Assembly (NCBI GenBank): GCA_963762825.1
Contig: CAVXLZ010000001.1
Coordinates: 1,302,001-1,366,000 of the forward strand
Length of the DNA stretch: 64,000 bases
DNA from: Miltoncostaea sp963762825
GTDB lineage: Bacteria; Actinomycetota; Thermoleophilia; Miltoncostaeales; Miltoncostaeaceae
Direction of reading: 5' to 3'
Position 1 is the first letter of the stretch. Every line of letters begins with the position of its first letter. The notes beneath the pieces were generated by a model. The model did no database searches. It worked only from the letters and a program-made list of their open reading frames with translations, and was not told where the DNA came from. The position numbers and the translations under genes were made by a program. Positions 16,709 to 23,999 of the stretch are shown here, piece by piece.

Positions 16709-18433
16709 TCAGGGTTGGATTCTCATTCTTTGCAGGGAAAACTGCATGAGCTCCGCGAAAGCCGGCGCCGCGACGTCGCCTCCGTAGTAGCTCCCGCCCG
16801 AGGGCTCGTCCACCACCACGGCGACCAGGAGCTGGGGGTTGTCCGCCGGGGCGTAGCCGACGAAGGAGGCCGAGTACCGGGTGGTGCTGTACCTGCCGGT
16901 GGTCTCGTCGATCTTCTCGGCCGTCCCGGTCTTGCCCGCCACGTCGTAGTCGTTGACCTTGGCGAGATCGCCGGTGCCGCGCTCGGAGACCACCTTGCGC
17001 AGCATGCGATCGACCTTGCGGGCGGTCGCGGTGTGCATGATCCGCCGCCGCTGCGCCCCGACGTTCCGGTTCAGGTGCGGCTGCACCAGATAGCCGCCGT
17101 TCGCGATGGCCGCGTAGGCCCGCGCCAGCTGCACCATGTTGACCGTGACGCCCTGGCCGATCGGGAAGGTGTAGATGCCGGTGCCGAACCACTTGTCCTC
17201 GGGCGGCAGATAGCCGGCGGTCTCGCCGGGGAAGTCGATGCCCGACGGGCTGCCGAACCCGAAGCGCTTCATCCATGCGTGAAGGCGCTCCTTGCCCACG
17301 CGGAGGGAGATCTGCGAGATGCCGATGTTGCTCGACTTCTCGAGGATCTCAGTGGCCGTGAGCGTCTCGGGCCCGTGCTCCTCGGCGTCCCGGAGGGTGA
17401 ACGGGCCGTCGTCGAAATCGACCACCAGCGGGCTCGCAGGAAGGGAGAACACCGTCCGAGGCGTGACCTTGCCCTCCTCGAGGGCGGCGGTCATCGGGAC
17501 GATCTTGAAGGTGGAACCCGGCTCGAACCCGTCCACCACGGGGCGGTTTCGCTCGAGCTCCGGGTTGAGGCTGCGGCGGTCGTTCGGGTTGAGGCGCGGC
17601 ACGGTGGCCATCGCCAGGATCGACCCGTTCCTCGGGTTCATCACGATCGCCATCGCGCTCCGGGCACCGTAGGTCTCCCGAGCGCCGATCAGGGTGGTCT
17701 CGGCCTGGGCCTGGATCTCCGGATCGATCGTGATCTCGACGTCCTCGCCCGCCACCGCCTCGCGGTCGGAGAGCACCTGGATCGGCCGGCCGAAGAGGTC
17801 GCGCACCTCCACGCGGCGGCCGGGCGTGCCCGTGAGGGTGGTGTCGTACTGCTTCTCGAGGCCCGAGATGCCCTCGTGGACGTCGCCGGTGAGACCGGCG
17901 ACCTGCGAGGCCAGGTAGCGACCGGGCAGGAACCGCTTGTAGGTGTCCGTGAAGTAGATCCCCGGCAGGCCGAGCGCGCGTGCCCGGTCGGCTGCCGGCG
18001 GGGGGACGGCCCGGGCGATCAGCGCGTAGCCGCCGCCCTCGGAGAGCGTGTTCGCGATCACGTTGGGGTCGCGCTTGAGGATCGGTCCGAGCTGCGCGGC
18101 CACCGCCTCGGGATCGGTCACCACCTTGGGGGAGGCGCTGACGTCCACCGCGAGCTGGTCGGTGGCGAGGTCGGCGGTACCACCCGCGAGGAGGATCGAT
18201 CCGCGAGGGGCGAGCAGGTCAACCTCCGCTCGCTGGGCCTGACGGCCGCGCTCCGAGAGATCGCCGGCCCGGACGGTGCCGAGGAACGCGGCGCGCGCGC
18301 CGAGCAGGCACAGGAGGGCGACCGTCACGGCGGCGAGGGCGCGGATCCGACGCGAGCGGACGCCCGCCGGCACGCTCCGCGGCGGCGCCGGGCCGCGGCG
18401 CGACGGCGGTCGCCGCGATGATCCGCCGGGCAC
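16709..18433 (-). CDS. ftsI: Septal transpeptidase FtsI (PBP3)
   Basis: Class B penicillin-binding protein that cross-links septal peptidoglycan with FtsW. The 574 residues comprise a basic N-terminus, one membrane helix at about 29-50, a pedestal domain with FLPGRYLASQVAGLTG, and the transpeptidase domain with PGSTFK (nucleophile Ser), KSSNIG (SxN) and DVAGKTGTAEK (KTG). No PASTA repeats follow, so the protein ends at the catalytic domain. The GTG start lies two bases after the ftsL stop. Confidence 0.96.
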   Translation of the reverse strand: MPGGSSRRPPSRRGPAPPRSVPAGVRSRRIRALAAVTVALLCLLGARAAFLGTVRAGDLSERGRQAQRAEVDLLAPRGSILLAGGTADLATDQLAVDVSASPKVVTDPEAVAAQLGPILKRDPNVIANTLSEGGGYALIARAVPPPAADRARALGLPGIYFTDTYKRFLPGRYLASQVAGLTGDVHEGISGLEKQYDTTLTGTPGRRVEVRDLFGRPIQVLSDREAVAGEDVEITIDPEIQAQAETTLIGARETYGARSAMAIVMNPRNGSILAMATVPRLNPNDRRSLNPELERNRPVVDGFEPGSTFKIVPMTAALEEGKVTPRTVFSLPASPLVVDFDDGPFTLRDAEEHGPETLTATEILEKSSNIGISQISLRVGKERLHAWMKRFGFGSPSGIDFPGETAGYLPPEDKWFGTGIYTFPIGQGVTVNMVQLARAYAAIANGGYLVQPHLNRNVGAQRRRIMHTATARKVDRMLRKVVSERGTGDLAKVNDYDVAGKTGTAEKIDETTGRYSTTRYSASFVGYAPADNPQLLVAVVVDEPSGGSYYGGDVAAPAFAELMQFSLQRMRIQP

Positions 18434-18435
18434 CG

Positions 18436-18849
18436 CTAAGGGGTGGGGGGGATGTCGAGGTAGTTGACCGGACCGGGATCGATCATGCCGAGCTGGCGCT
18501 GCGCGTTCAGACGGACCGATGCGTCCTTCAGCTCGAGCCTCGCCTTCAGCCGGGCCGTCTCGCTCTCGACACTCCGGGCCCGCTCGATGACCTGACCGGT
18601 CTGGTTCGTCAGCGACAGCTTGGCGACGTTGACCCAGACGATGCCCCCGAGGATCAGGGCGATCAGCGGGATGACGAGCCGCCCCGCCCGCAACCGGGCG
18701 CGGGGGGCCGCGCGAGGGCGTGGTCGGGGGGCGGTCTGGCGGCGCGGCCGAGGCGCCGGGGCGGGGCGTGGGACGGCGACCGGGCGCGAGCGCGGGCGCG
18801 ACGGCGCGGCCCCGGCCGAGCGGGTCCGGGCGGTGGCACGGGTGCTCAC
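18436..18849 (-). CDS. ftsL: FtsL-like septum formation protein
   Basis: Small bitopic divisome protein, recognised by position and topology rather than sequence. The 137-residue protein has a 55-residue Arg/Pro/Ala-rich cytoplasmic part, one membrane helix (LVIPLIALILGGIVWVNVAK) and a short coiled coil with heptad pattern (QVIERARSVESETARLKARL) ending in RQLGMIDPGPVNYL. This is the FtsL/DivIC layout. The GTG start overlaps the rsmH stop as GTGA, and ftsI follows. Confidence 0.85.
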   Translation of the reverse strand: MSTRATARTRSAGAAPSRPRSRPVAVPRPAPAPRPRRQTAPRPRPRAAPRARLRAGRLVIPLIALILGGIVWVNVAKLSLTNQTGQVIERARSVESETARLKARLELKDASVRLNAQRQLGMIDPGPVNYLDIPPTP

Positions 18850-19820
18850 GAGGCCTCGCCTCGGCGAATGCCGCGCAGGAGCGCCGAGCGCGCCCGCGGG
18901 TTGCGGTCGAGCTCGGCCTGTCGCGAGCGCTGGGCCTTCTGTGCCAGCAGGGCCCCCTCGGGCACCCGGCCGCAGCCGCAGACCGGCATCTCGGGCGGGC
19001 AGATGCAGCCCTGGCTGCGAGCCTTCATGAAGCGCTTGACCATGCGGTCCTCGAGCGAGTGGAAGGAGATCACCGCAAGACGCCCTCCCGGCGACAGCAG
19101 CTCGAACGCCGAGCCGAGCCCACGCTCGAGGCTGCCGAGCTCGTCGTTGACGGCGATCCGCAGAGCCTGGAACACCCGCTTGGCGGGATGTCCTCCGGCG
19201 AACAGAGCGGGGGTCGGGATCGCCGAGCGGACCACCTCGACGAGGTCTCCGGTGGTGAGGATCGGGTCGTCGTCGCGCCTGCGCGCGATCGCCCGCGCGA
19301 TCGGCCGAGCGTAGCGCTCCTCGCCGAAGGAGCGCATGATGTCGGCCAGCTCGCGCTCTGGAATCTCGGCCACCAGGTCGGCCGCCGAGCGCTCCTGGGA
19401 CGGATCCATCCGCATGTCGAGCGGAGCCTGACGCGAGTACGAGAACCCGCGCCGGGTCTGGTCGACCTGCATCGACGAGATCCCGAGGTCCATCAGCACC
19501 GCATCCGCCCGCAGCCCCTGATCCGCGAGCCGCGGCAGGGCGTCGGCGAAGTTGGCGCGCACGAAGCGGGTCTCGCAGACGACGTCGTCGGCGAGGGCGG
19601 AGAACCACTCGCCGGCCTCGGGATCCTGGTCGATGGCGATGTAGCGGCCGCTCTCGCCGAGCAGCGGCGCGAGGCGCCGCGCGTGACCGCCGGCGCCGAA
19701 CGTGCAGTCGACCACCGTCTCGCCGGGACGCAGCCCGAGCAGCCGCACGACCTCATCGGCCATGACGGGCTCGTGTCCGCTCCGGGGTCTACGCGACTCG
19801 ATCGGCAAGGCGCTTGGCAT
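18846..19820 (-). CDS. rsmH: 16S rRNA (cytosine(1402)-N4)-methyltransferase
   Basis: SAM-dependent methyltransferase acting on the ribosomal decoding site. The 324-residue protein starts MPSALPIESRRPRSGHEPVM, then VVDCTFGAGGHARRL (SAM motif I), DLGISSMQVDQTRRGFSY, FQALRIAVNDEL and SFHSLEDRMVKRFM. The C-terminal part carries extra Cys in GCICPPEMPVCGCG, typical of actinobacterial homologues. ATG 19820 has a GAGGGGG site before it and overlaps the end of mraZ by 32 bases. Confidence 0.97.
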   Translation of the reverse strand: MPSALPIESRRPRSGHEPVMADEVVRLLGLRPGETVVDCTFGAGGHARRLAPLLGESGRYIAIDQDPEAGEWFSALADDVVCETRFVRANFADALPRLADQGLRADAVLMDLGISSMQVDQTRRGFSYSRQAPLDMRMDPSQERSAADLVAEIPERELADIMRSFGEERYARPIARAIARRRDDDPILTTGDLVEVVRSAIPTPALFAGGHPAKRVFQALRIAVNDELGSLERGLGSAFELLSPGGRLAVISFHSLEDRMVKRFMKARSQGCICPPEMPVCGCGRVPEGALLAQKAQRSRQAELDRNPRARSALLRGIRRGEAS

Positions 19821-20241
19821 GGGTGGACACCCCCTCTCGACGCAACGTCGCGAAGCGCTCCGAGAGCTGGGTCGGGTCCCAGGCCTCGAGGTACTCCCCG
19901 ACCCCGACCAGCTTGACGCTCCCGTCGCCGATGCCGGCGTACTCCCGCAGCTCGGCACTGAGCGGGATCCGCCCCTGGCGGTCGAGGTCGTGGTGCAGCG
20001 CGCTCCCGATGATGAAGCGGTTCATGTCGCGCGCCGAGTCGTCGAACAGGCTCATCGTGCCGAAGGTGCGCTCCACCAGCCCGCTCCACTCGAGGCTCGG
20101 CACCACGATGAGGCAGTCATCGATCCACCAGCCGATCGTCGCACCAGCGGCGAAGGGCTCTCGGATGCGCGCGGGGATGGCCAGACGGAACCGGTCATCG
20201 AGCTTGCACTCGTACGTCCCGCTGAGCAGCCGGCGTTGCAT
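19789..20241 (-). CDS. mraZ: Transcriptional regulator MraZ
   Basis: AbrB-like DNA-binding protein that regulates the dcw cluster. The 150-residue protein has two MraZ repeats: LLSGTYECKLDDRFRLAIPARIRE and DLDRQGRIPLSAELREYAGIGDGSVKLVGVGEYLEAWD, the second containing the DxxGR signature. ATG 20241 is chosen over in-frame upstream codons because the first repeat begins right after it and a good promoter ends six bases before it. It is first in the dcw operon. Confidence 0.97.
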   Translation of the reverse strand: MQRRLLSGTYECKLDDRFRLAIPARIREPFAAGATIGWWIDDCLIVVPSLEWSGLVERTFGTMSLFDDSARDMNRFIIGSALHHDLDRQGRIPLSAELREYAGIGDGSVKLVGVGEYLEAWDPTQLSERFATLRREGVSTHAKRLADRVA

Positions 20242-20276
20242 TGCCCCACGGTACCCCACATGACCCCACATGCCAA
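20242..20276 (-). promoter_or_regulatory. mraZ/dcw promoter with three MraZ boxes
   Basis: On the minus strand TTGGCA (20276-20271), a 17-base spacer, TACCGT (20253-20248), six bases, then the mraZ ATG: a promoter for a leaderless or nearly leaderless transcript. GTGGGG occurs three times at exact 10-base spacing (20269-20264, 20259-20254, 20249-20244), covering the spacer and both sides of the -10 element. MraZ is known to bind TGGGN-type direct repeats with 10-base periodicity upstream of mraZ, so autoregulation by occlusion is expected. Confidence 0.82.
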
Positions 20277-20391
20277 CCCATTCTCCCCCCCAAACGAGGG
20301 GGATTCCCCCCCGCATCCCCCGGTGCAATGCCGGACGTCACCGGGCGTCCGTGAAGCGAGCGTTGCAGGCCCCCGAGCCACGAATCTCGTC

Positions 20392-20427
20392 CGAACACTT
20401 GTTCGCGTCCGACGGACGAACTACAGT
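20392..20427 (+). promoter_or_regulatory. LexA-type (SOS) box overlapping a promoter
   Basis: CGAAC-ACTT-GTTCG at 20392-20405 is a perfect match to the Gram-positive LexA pattern CGAACN4GTTCG. It overlaps the -35 hexamer TTGTTC (20399-20404), which is followed by a 17-base spacer and TACAGT (20422-20427), seven bases before the ATG at 20435. The geometry suggests LexA repression of a leaderless transcript encoding the small membrane protein. A second short palindrome, GTCCGACGGAC, lies in the spacer at 20407-20417. Confidence 0.65.
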
Positions 20428-20434
20428 TCCCCCC

Positions 20435-20740
20435 ATGCACGCAACCGCCCGCTCCCACCAGCTCCCCGAGGCGCCCCCCGGCCGCCCCCGCCCCCGCCTC
20501 CGACAGGTCCCGGCGGCCCGGCGCAGGCGGCTGCCCGCCGCGGCGAGCGTCGCGCTCTACTCGCTCGGCCTGATGGCCGGGTTCCTGCTCGCCGCCCTCG
20601 CCTCCGCCCCGGGCGGAGGAGCGATCGTCGCCGGCCAGCTCAAGCTGGCCGGCCTGGCAGCGATCATCGGCGGCCTCGCCCTCACCCGCGCGCGCGCGGT
20701 CACGCGACGGCGCGCGCACGCGCGACTGGCGGGCATGTAA
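20435..20740 (+). CDS. Small two-helix membrane protein, candidate SOS-induced division inhibitor
   Basis: No family recognised. The 101-residue protein has a 35-residue Arg/Pro-rich cytoplasmic-type N-terminus, two predicted membrane helices at about 36-58 (ASVALYSLGLMAGFLLAALA) and 62-84 (GAIVAGQLKLAGLAAIIGGL) joined by a short Gly-rich turn, and a basic tail. It is transcribed away from mraZ behind a LexA-type box. Unrelated small membrane proteins (YneA, ChiZ, SidA) block division in the SOS response, so this is a candidate by analogy of context only. It could instead be a housekeeping membrane protein. Confidence 0.7.
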   Translation: MHATARSHQLPEAPPGRPRPRLRQVPAARRRRLPAAASVALYSLGLMAGFLLAALASAPGGGAIVAGQLKLAGLAAIIGGLALTRARAVTRRRAHARLAGM

Positions 20741-20796
20741 CTCCGGGCGGCCACGGGGGGGCGGGCCCACAGGCGAAGGTAGACTCCGGGCCCGAC

Positions 20797-21711
20797 ATGG
20801 AAGCCCAGGTGACCTCGCTGCCCCACGATCACCCCGCCGCGTCCGCCCCGATCGCGGCGATCGATGTCGGTACGAACACGACGCGATTGCTCGTGGCCCG
20901 AGCGAGCCGGGGCCGCATCGAACCTCTGGCCAGCGGCAGCGCGATGACCGCGCTCGGCGCCGGCCTGCGCCCCGGTCGGCGGATCAGCGATCACGGCCTC
21001 GACATGGTGGAGGTCACCGTGCGCCAGATGGCGTCGGAGGCCAGAGCGCTGGGAGCAGCACACATCGTCGTCGCGTGCACCGCGCCCGGGCGGATCGCCG
21101 CCAACGCGGCACAGCTCCTCGCTCGCCTCGAGGAGGCATCGGGCGTGATCCCGCGCGTGCTGTCGGGCGCCGAGGAGGCCGAGCTCTCCTTCCGGGGGGT
21201 CGTGGCGTCCGGGGCGCCGGATCCGCTGCTGGCGATCGACCTCGGCGGCGGAAGCACGGAGCTGATGGGCGGCGACGGGGGCCGGCTGCGCTGGGCCACC
21301 TCGGTGCCGATCGGCGTGCGCCAGCTCACCGAGCGCTTCGGGCCCGGAGATCCCCCCCAGATCGATCTGCTGGAGCCGATGATCGCCGCCGTGCGCGAGA
21401 TGGTGGATCCGGTCACCGCCTCCATACACGGCCGCGAGGCGGTCGCCACGGGCGGATCGGCCGTTGCGCTCGCGACCCTCGCCGGCACCGACGTCCTCGA
21501 CCGCGGCGCCCTGCTGCGAGCAGTCGAGCGGCTGGTCGCCGGCTCATCCGAGGACATCGCGGAGGAGAGCGGACTGGAGCCCGCGCGCGTGCGCCTCTCG
21601 CTGGCCGGGGCCGCAGCCCTCGAGGCGGTGCGACGCTCCTTCGACCTGACCGACCTGCGCGTCAGCCGGTCAGGGCTGCGCGAGGGCCTCGTGCTGGAGG
21701 CGGTCGGGTGA
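20797..21711 (+). CDS. ppx: Exopolyphosphatase/guanosine pentaphosphatase family protein
   Basis: Actin-fold phosphatase of the Ppx/GppA family, acting on polyphosphate and/or pppGpp. The 304-residue protein has the phosphate-binding AIDVGTNTTRLLVA near residue 20, LSGAEEAELSFRGV, AIDLGGGSTELM and ATGGSAVALATLAG. It lacks the C-terminal HD domain of long E. coli Ppx, like short actinobacterial paralogues. It is followed by overlapping genes including CHAD proteins, a family that binds polyphosphate, which favours a polyphosphate role. Confidence 0.9.
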   Translation: MEAQVTSLPHDHPAASAPIAAIDVGTNTTRLLVARASRGRIEPLASGSAMTALGAGLRPGRRISDHGLDMVEVTVRQMASEARALGAAHIVVACTAPGRIAANAAQLLARLEEASGVIPRVLSGAEEAELSFRGVVASGAPDPLLAIDLGGGSTELMGGDGGRLRWATSVPIGVRQLTERFGPGDPPQIDLLEPMIAAVREMVDPVTASIHGREAVATGGSAVALATLAGTDVLDRGALLRAVERLVAGSSEDIAEESGLEPARVRLSLAGAAALEAVRRSFDLTDLRVSRSGLREGLVLEAVG

Positions 21712-22556
21712 GCACCGCCCCCGCCTACCTCGCGCATTGGGGTCTGGCCGAGGCCCCCTTCCAGCTCGAGCCCGACCCGCGCTTCGCGTACGAGCGAACC
21801 GATCACCGCGAGGGGTTGGCGAGGATCCTCTTCGGCATCACCCAGCTCGGCGGGCTGGTGGTGATCACCGGCGAGATCGGCGCGGGCAAGACCCTCCTGG
21901 CACAGACCCTCCGACACACGCTCGATGGGGAGGGCTTCAGGGTGGCCGAGGTCGCGAACCCGCCCCGCACCGCCGCCGCCCTGCTCGCCGCCACCCTGCC
22001 GGCGATGGGGGCCGAGAGCGCGGGTGGATCGGCCGCGCGTCTGGCCGGGCGCGTGCGCGACCGCCTGGCCGAGAGCGAGGCCGAGGGGCGGCGGGTGGTG
22101 CTGGCCATCGACGAGGCGCAGCGCCTTGATGCCCGCGCGCTCGACGAGATCCGCATGCTGACCAATCGGGGCGGGGGCGGCCCGGGGGCGCCGGTGGTGT
22201 TGCTCGGCCAGCCCGAGCTGACCGGGCGCGTGGAGCGCCAGCCTCAGGTGGCCCAGCGCGTGGTGGTGCGGTACCACATGGGCGCGATGACCCCGGAGGA
22301 GGTCGACGCGTACGTGCTCCATCGCACCCGCGTGGCGGGGACGGATCGACGCATCCTCTCCAAACGCGCGGCCCGCGCGGTGCACGCCGAGACCGGTGGC
22401 GTTCCGCGGCTGGTGAACCTCCTGATCGCCAACGCCCTCTTCGTCTCGGCCGAGCGCGGCGAGCACCAGATCGGCGAGGACACCATCCGCGACCTGGCCG
22501 AGGACCGCCGCATGAGCCTCGACGCCGCGTCGCACGAGCCGGCGGCGGCGACTTGA
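21708..22556 (+). CDS. ExeA/GspA-like AAA ATPase
   Basis: P-loop ATPase of the ExeA/TniB-like AAA group. The 282-residue protein begins with the typical AHWGLAEAPFQLEPDPRF segment, has Walker A GEIGAGKT, Walker B VVLAIDEAQ, and sensor region VVLLGQPEL, then a winged-helix-like C-terminal part (ETGGVPRLVNLLIANALF). No membrane helix is seen, so it is not a full GspA. The GTG start overlaps the ppx stop (GTGA). The role next to Ppx is unclear. Confidence 0.85.
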   Translation: MSTAPAYLAHWGLAEAPFQLEPDPRFAYERTDHREGLARILFGITQLGGLVVITGEIGAGKTLLAQTLRHTLDGEGFRVAEVANPPRTAAALLAATLPAMGAESAGGSAARLAGRVRDRLAESEAEGRRVVLAIDEAQRLDARALDEIRMLTNRGGGGPGAPVVLLGQPELTGRVERQPQVAQRVVVRYHMGAMTPEEVDAYVLHRTRVAGTDRRILSKRAARAVHAETGGVPRLVNLLIANALFVSAERGEHQIGEDTIRDLAEDRRMSLDAASHEPAAAT

Positions 22557-22879
22557 GGCGGGTCAGCTACCAGTCGGTTCTCGGAGCGCCCACCGGCGAG
22601 TCGGCCGGGGTGTACGTGAGGCTGGGAGAGGCGACCGTCGCCACCCGCCGAAAGGACGCGCGACGCGACGTGACCGTCGCGATCTCGAAGCCCCAGTCCC
22701 GGTGGCTGAAGGAGGCCCTCGAGCTCTCAGGACCGGACGTCGACGAGGGCGCCGTGCTGCGCGCGCTGATCGACCTCGGGATGGAGCTGGCGATCGACTG
22801 GCCGGTGATCGCCAGCGGCAAGTCGCTGCGCGCGGCAGTGCGCGCATCGGTGATGGTGCGCCGCCCGAACGCGGGCTGA
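22553..22879 (+). CDS. Unknown small protein, possible ribbon-helix-helix fold
   Basis: Not recognised. The 108-residue protein starts at TTG 22553, overlapping the ATPase stop by four bases. Residues about 38-80 read VTVAISKPQSRWLKEALELS then a segment ending VLRALIDLGMELAIDW. This beta-strand followed by two helices resembles ribbon-helix-helix DNA-binding proteins, but the match is weak. It is translationally coupled on both sides, so it probably works with the ATPase or the CHAD proteins. Confidence 0.7.
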   Translation: MRRVSYQSVLGAPTGESAGVYVRLGEATVATRRKDARRDVTVAISKPQSRWLKEALELSGPDVDEGAVLRALIDLGMELAIDWPVIASGKSLRAAVRASVMVRRPNAG

Positions 22880-23397
22880 TGGCGAAGGCATGGGAAGTGC
22901 CGGGGCTCCGCGCCGGAGCCGACTTCCGGGATGCGGCCGGGCGGGTGATCCTGACGCGCTGGCGCGAGATGATGAGCTACCGCGGCGGCACGCTCCTCGG
23001 CGAGGACATCGAGCAACTGCACGCGATGCGCGTCTCGTCGCGTCGGCTGCGGGCGGCGATGGACGCCTTCGAGAGCGCCTTCCCCGCCAAGTCGTTCCGT
23101 CCCCTGCTCCGCCAGGTGAAGGAGATCACCGACGTGCTGGGGCGGGCGCGCGACCTCGACGTGGCCATCGAGCGCCTCACGGCCACGCTCGCCGAGATGG
23201 GGCAGGACGAGCGCCCCGGGATCGAGGGGCTGATCGCCCGCTACCGCCACGACCGCGCCGCCGAGGACGCCCCGATCGCCGCGTTGTTCGAGCGACTCGA
23301 GGAGAAGCGCTTCGAGAGAAGGCTCGTGAACCACGTGGCCGAGCACACCGGCGTGCGGATGGCGCGCCTCGATCCACAACCGCCGAGGGGGGCCTAG
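22879..23397 (+). CDS. CHAD domain protein, N-terminal half
   Basis: Helical CHAD half-domain. The 172-residue protein starts MAKAWEVPGLRAGADF and contains LHAMRVSSRRLRAAMDAFE and the VKEITDVLGRARDLDVAIERL block; the His and basic residues of this motif form the polyphosphate-binding surface in the family. A full CHAD domain has two such halves; the second is encoded by the next gene, which starts within this stop codon. One more G in the run at 23387-23392 would join both into a single protein of about 373 residues. Confidence 0.85.
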   Translation: MAKAWEVPGLRAGADFRDAAGRVILTRWREMMSYRGGTLLGEDIEQLHAMRVSSRRLRAAMDAFESAFPAKSFRPLLRQVKEITDVLGRARDLDVAIERLTATLAEMGQDERPGIEGLIARYRHDRAAEDAPIAALFERLEEKRFERRLVNHVAEHTGVRMARLDPQPPRGA

Positions 23398-23999
23398 TGG
23401 CGAAGCCCCGCCCCGTGGCCGGCCTCCAACCCGACAAGCGGCTGCGCCCGAACGCCCGGCGCATCCTGGCGGTGCGCATCGACGAGGTCTACGCGTTCGA
23501 CGGCCTGGTCGCCGACCCGGGGAACGTCACCGCGCTCCACGACATGCGCATCGCGTGCAAGCGGCTGCGCTACCTGCTCGAGATCTTCGCGGTCGCCTTC
23601 GGCCCTGACGCGAAGCCCTTCACCGACGAGATCGCTTCGTTGCAGGACATTCTCGGCGACATCCACGACTGCGACGTCCAGATTCCGATGCTGCAGGGGC
23701 ATCTCACGTGGCTCTCGGGCCGCGAGTCCGGCGCGGCGCGGCGGCTCGTGAACGAGACGGCCGGCCGGCGCGGCCGGCGCTCGGGCCCGGCGTCGGAGGC
23801 GGCGTTCCGCGCGTTCCGCCGAGACCTGGAGGCCGGCCGGCGCGGCGACGAGCGCATCGGCGTGCACGCCCTGATCGGCCGGCGGCGACGCGAGCGCGAT
23901 GCTCTCTACGCACGCTTCATGGGCGAGTGGCGGCGCCTGAAGTCGGAGCGCTTCCGAGCCCGTCTCGAGAGCGCCCTGGGGATCGCCGGGCATGCCTGA
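23397..23999 (+). CDS. CHAD domain protein, C-terminal half
   Basis: Second CHAD half. The 200-residue protein (GTG start) begins with AKPRPVAGLQPDKRLRPNAR, parallel to the start of the preceding gene, and carries LHDMRIACKRLRYLLEIF and EIASLQDILGDIHDCDVQIPM, the hallmark of the second CHAD repeat. The C-terminal third is rich in Arg. CHAD proteins associate with polyphosphate granules, consistent with ppx four genes upstream. Either a natural split gene or the product of a missed base in the G run before the start. Confidence 0.85.
   Translation: MAKPRPVAGLQPDKRLRPNARRILAVRIDEVYAFDGLVADPGNVTALHDMRIACKRLRYLLEIFAVAFGPDAKPFTDEIASLQDILGDIHDCDVQIPMLQGHLTWLSGRESGAARRLVNETAGRRGRRSGPASEAAFRAFRRDLEAGRRGDERIGVHALIGRRRRERDALYARFMGEWRRLKSERFRARLESALGIAGHA

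Noticed and set aside
18849..19608. N-terminal extension of ftsL into the rsmH gene on the same strand
   Set aside because: The extension is an alternative frame of rsmH with no conserved content. The GTG at 18849 gives the usual GTGA overlap and a normal FtsL layout.
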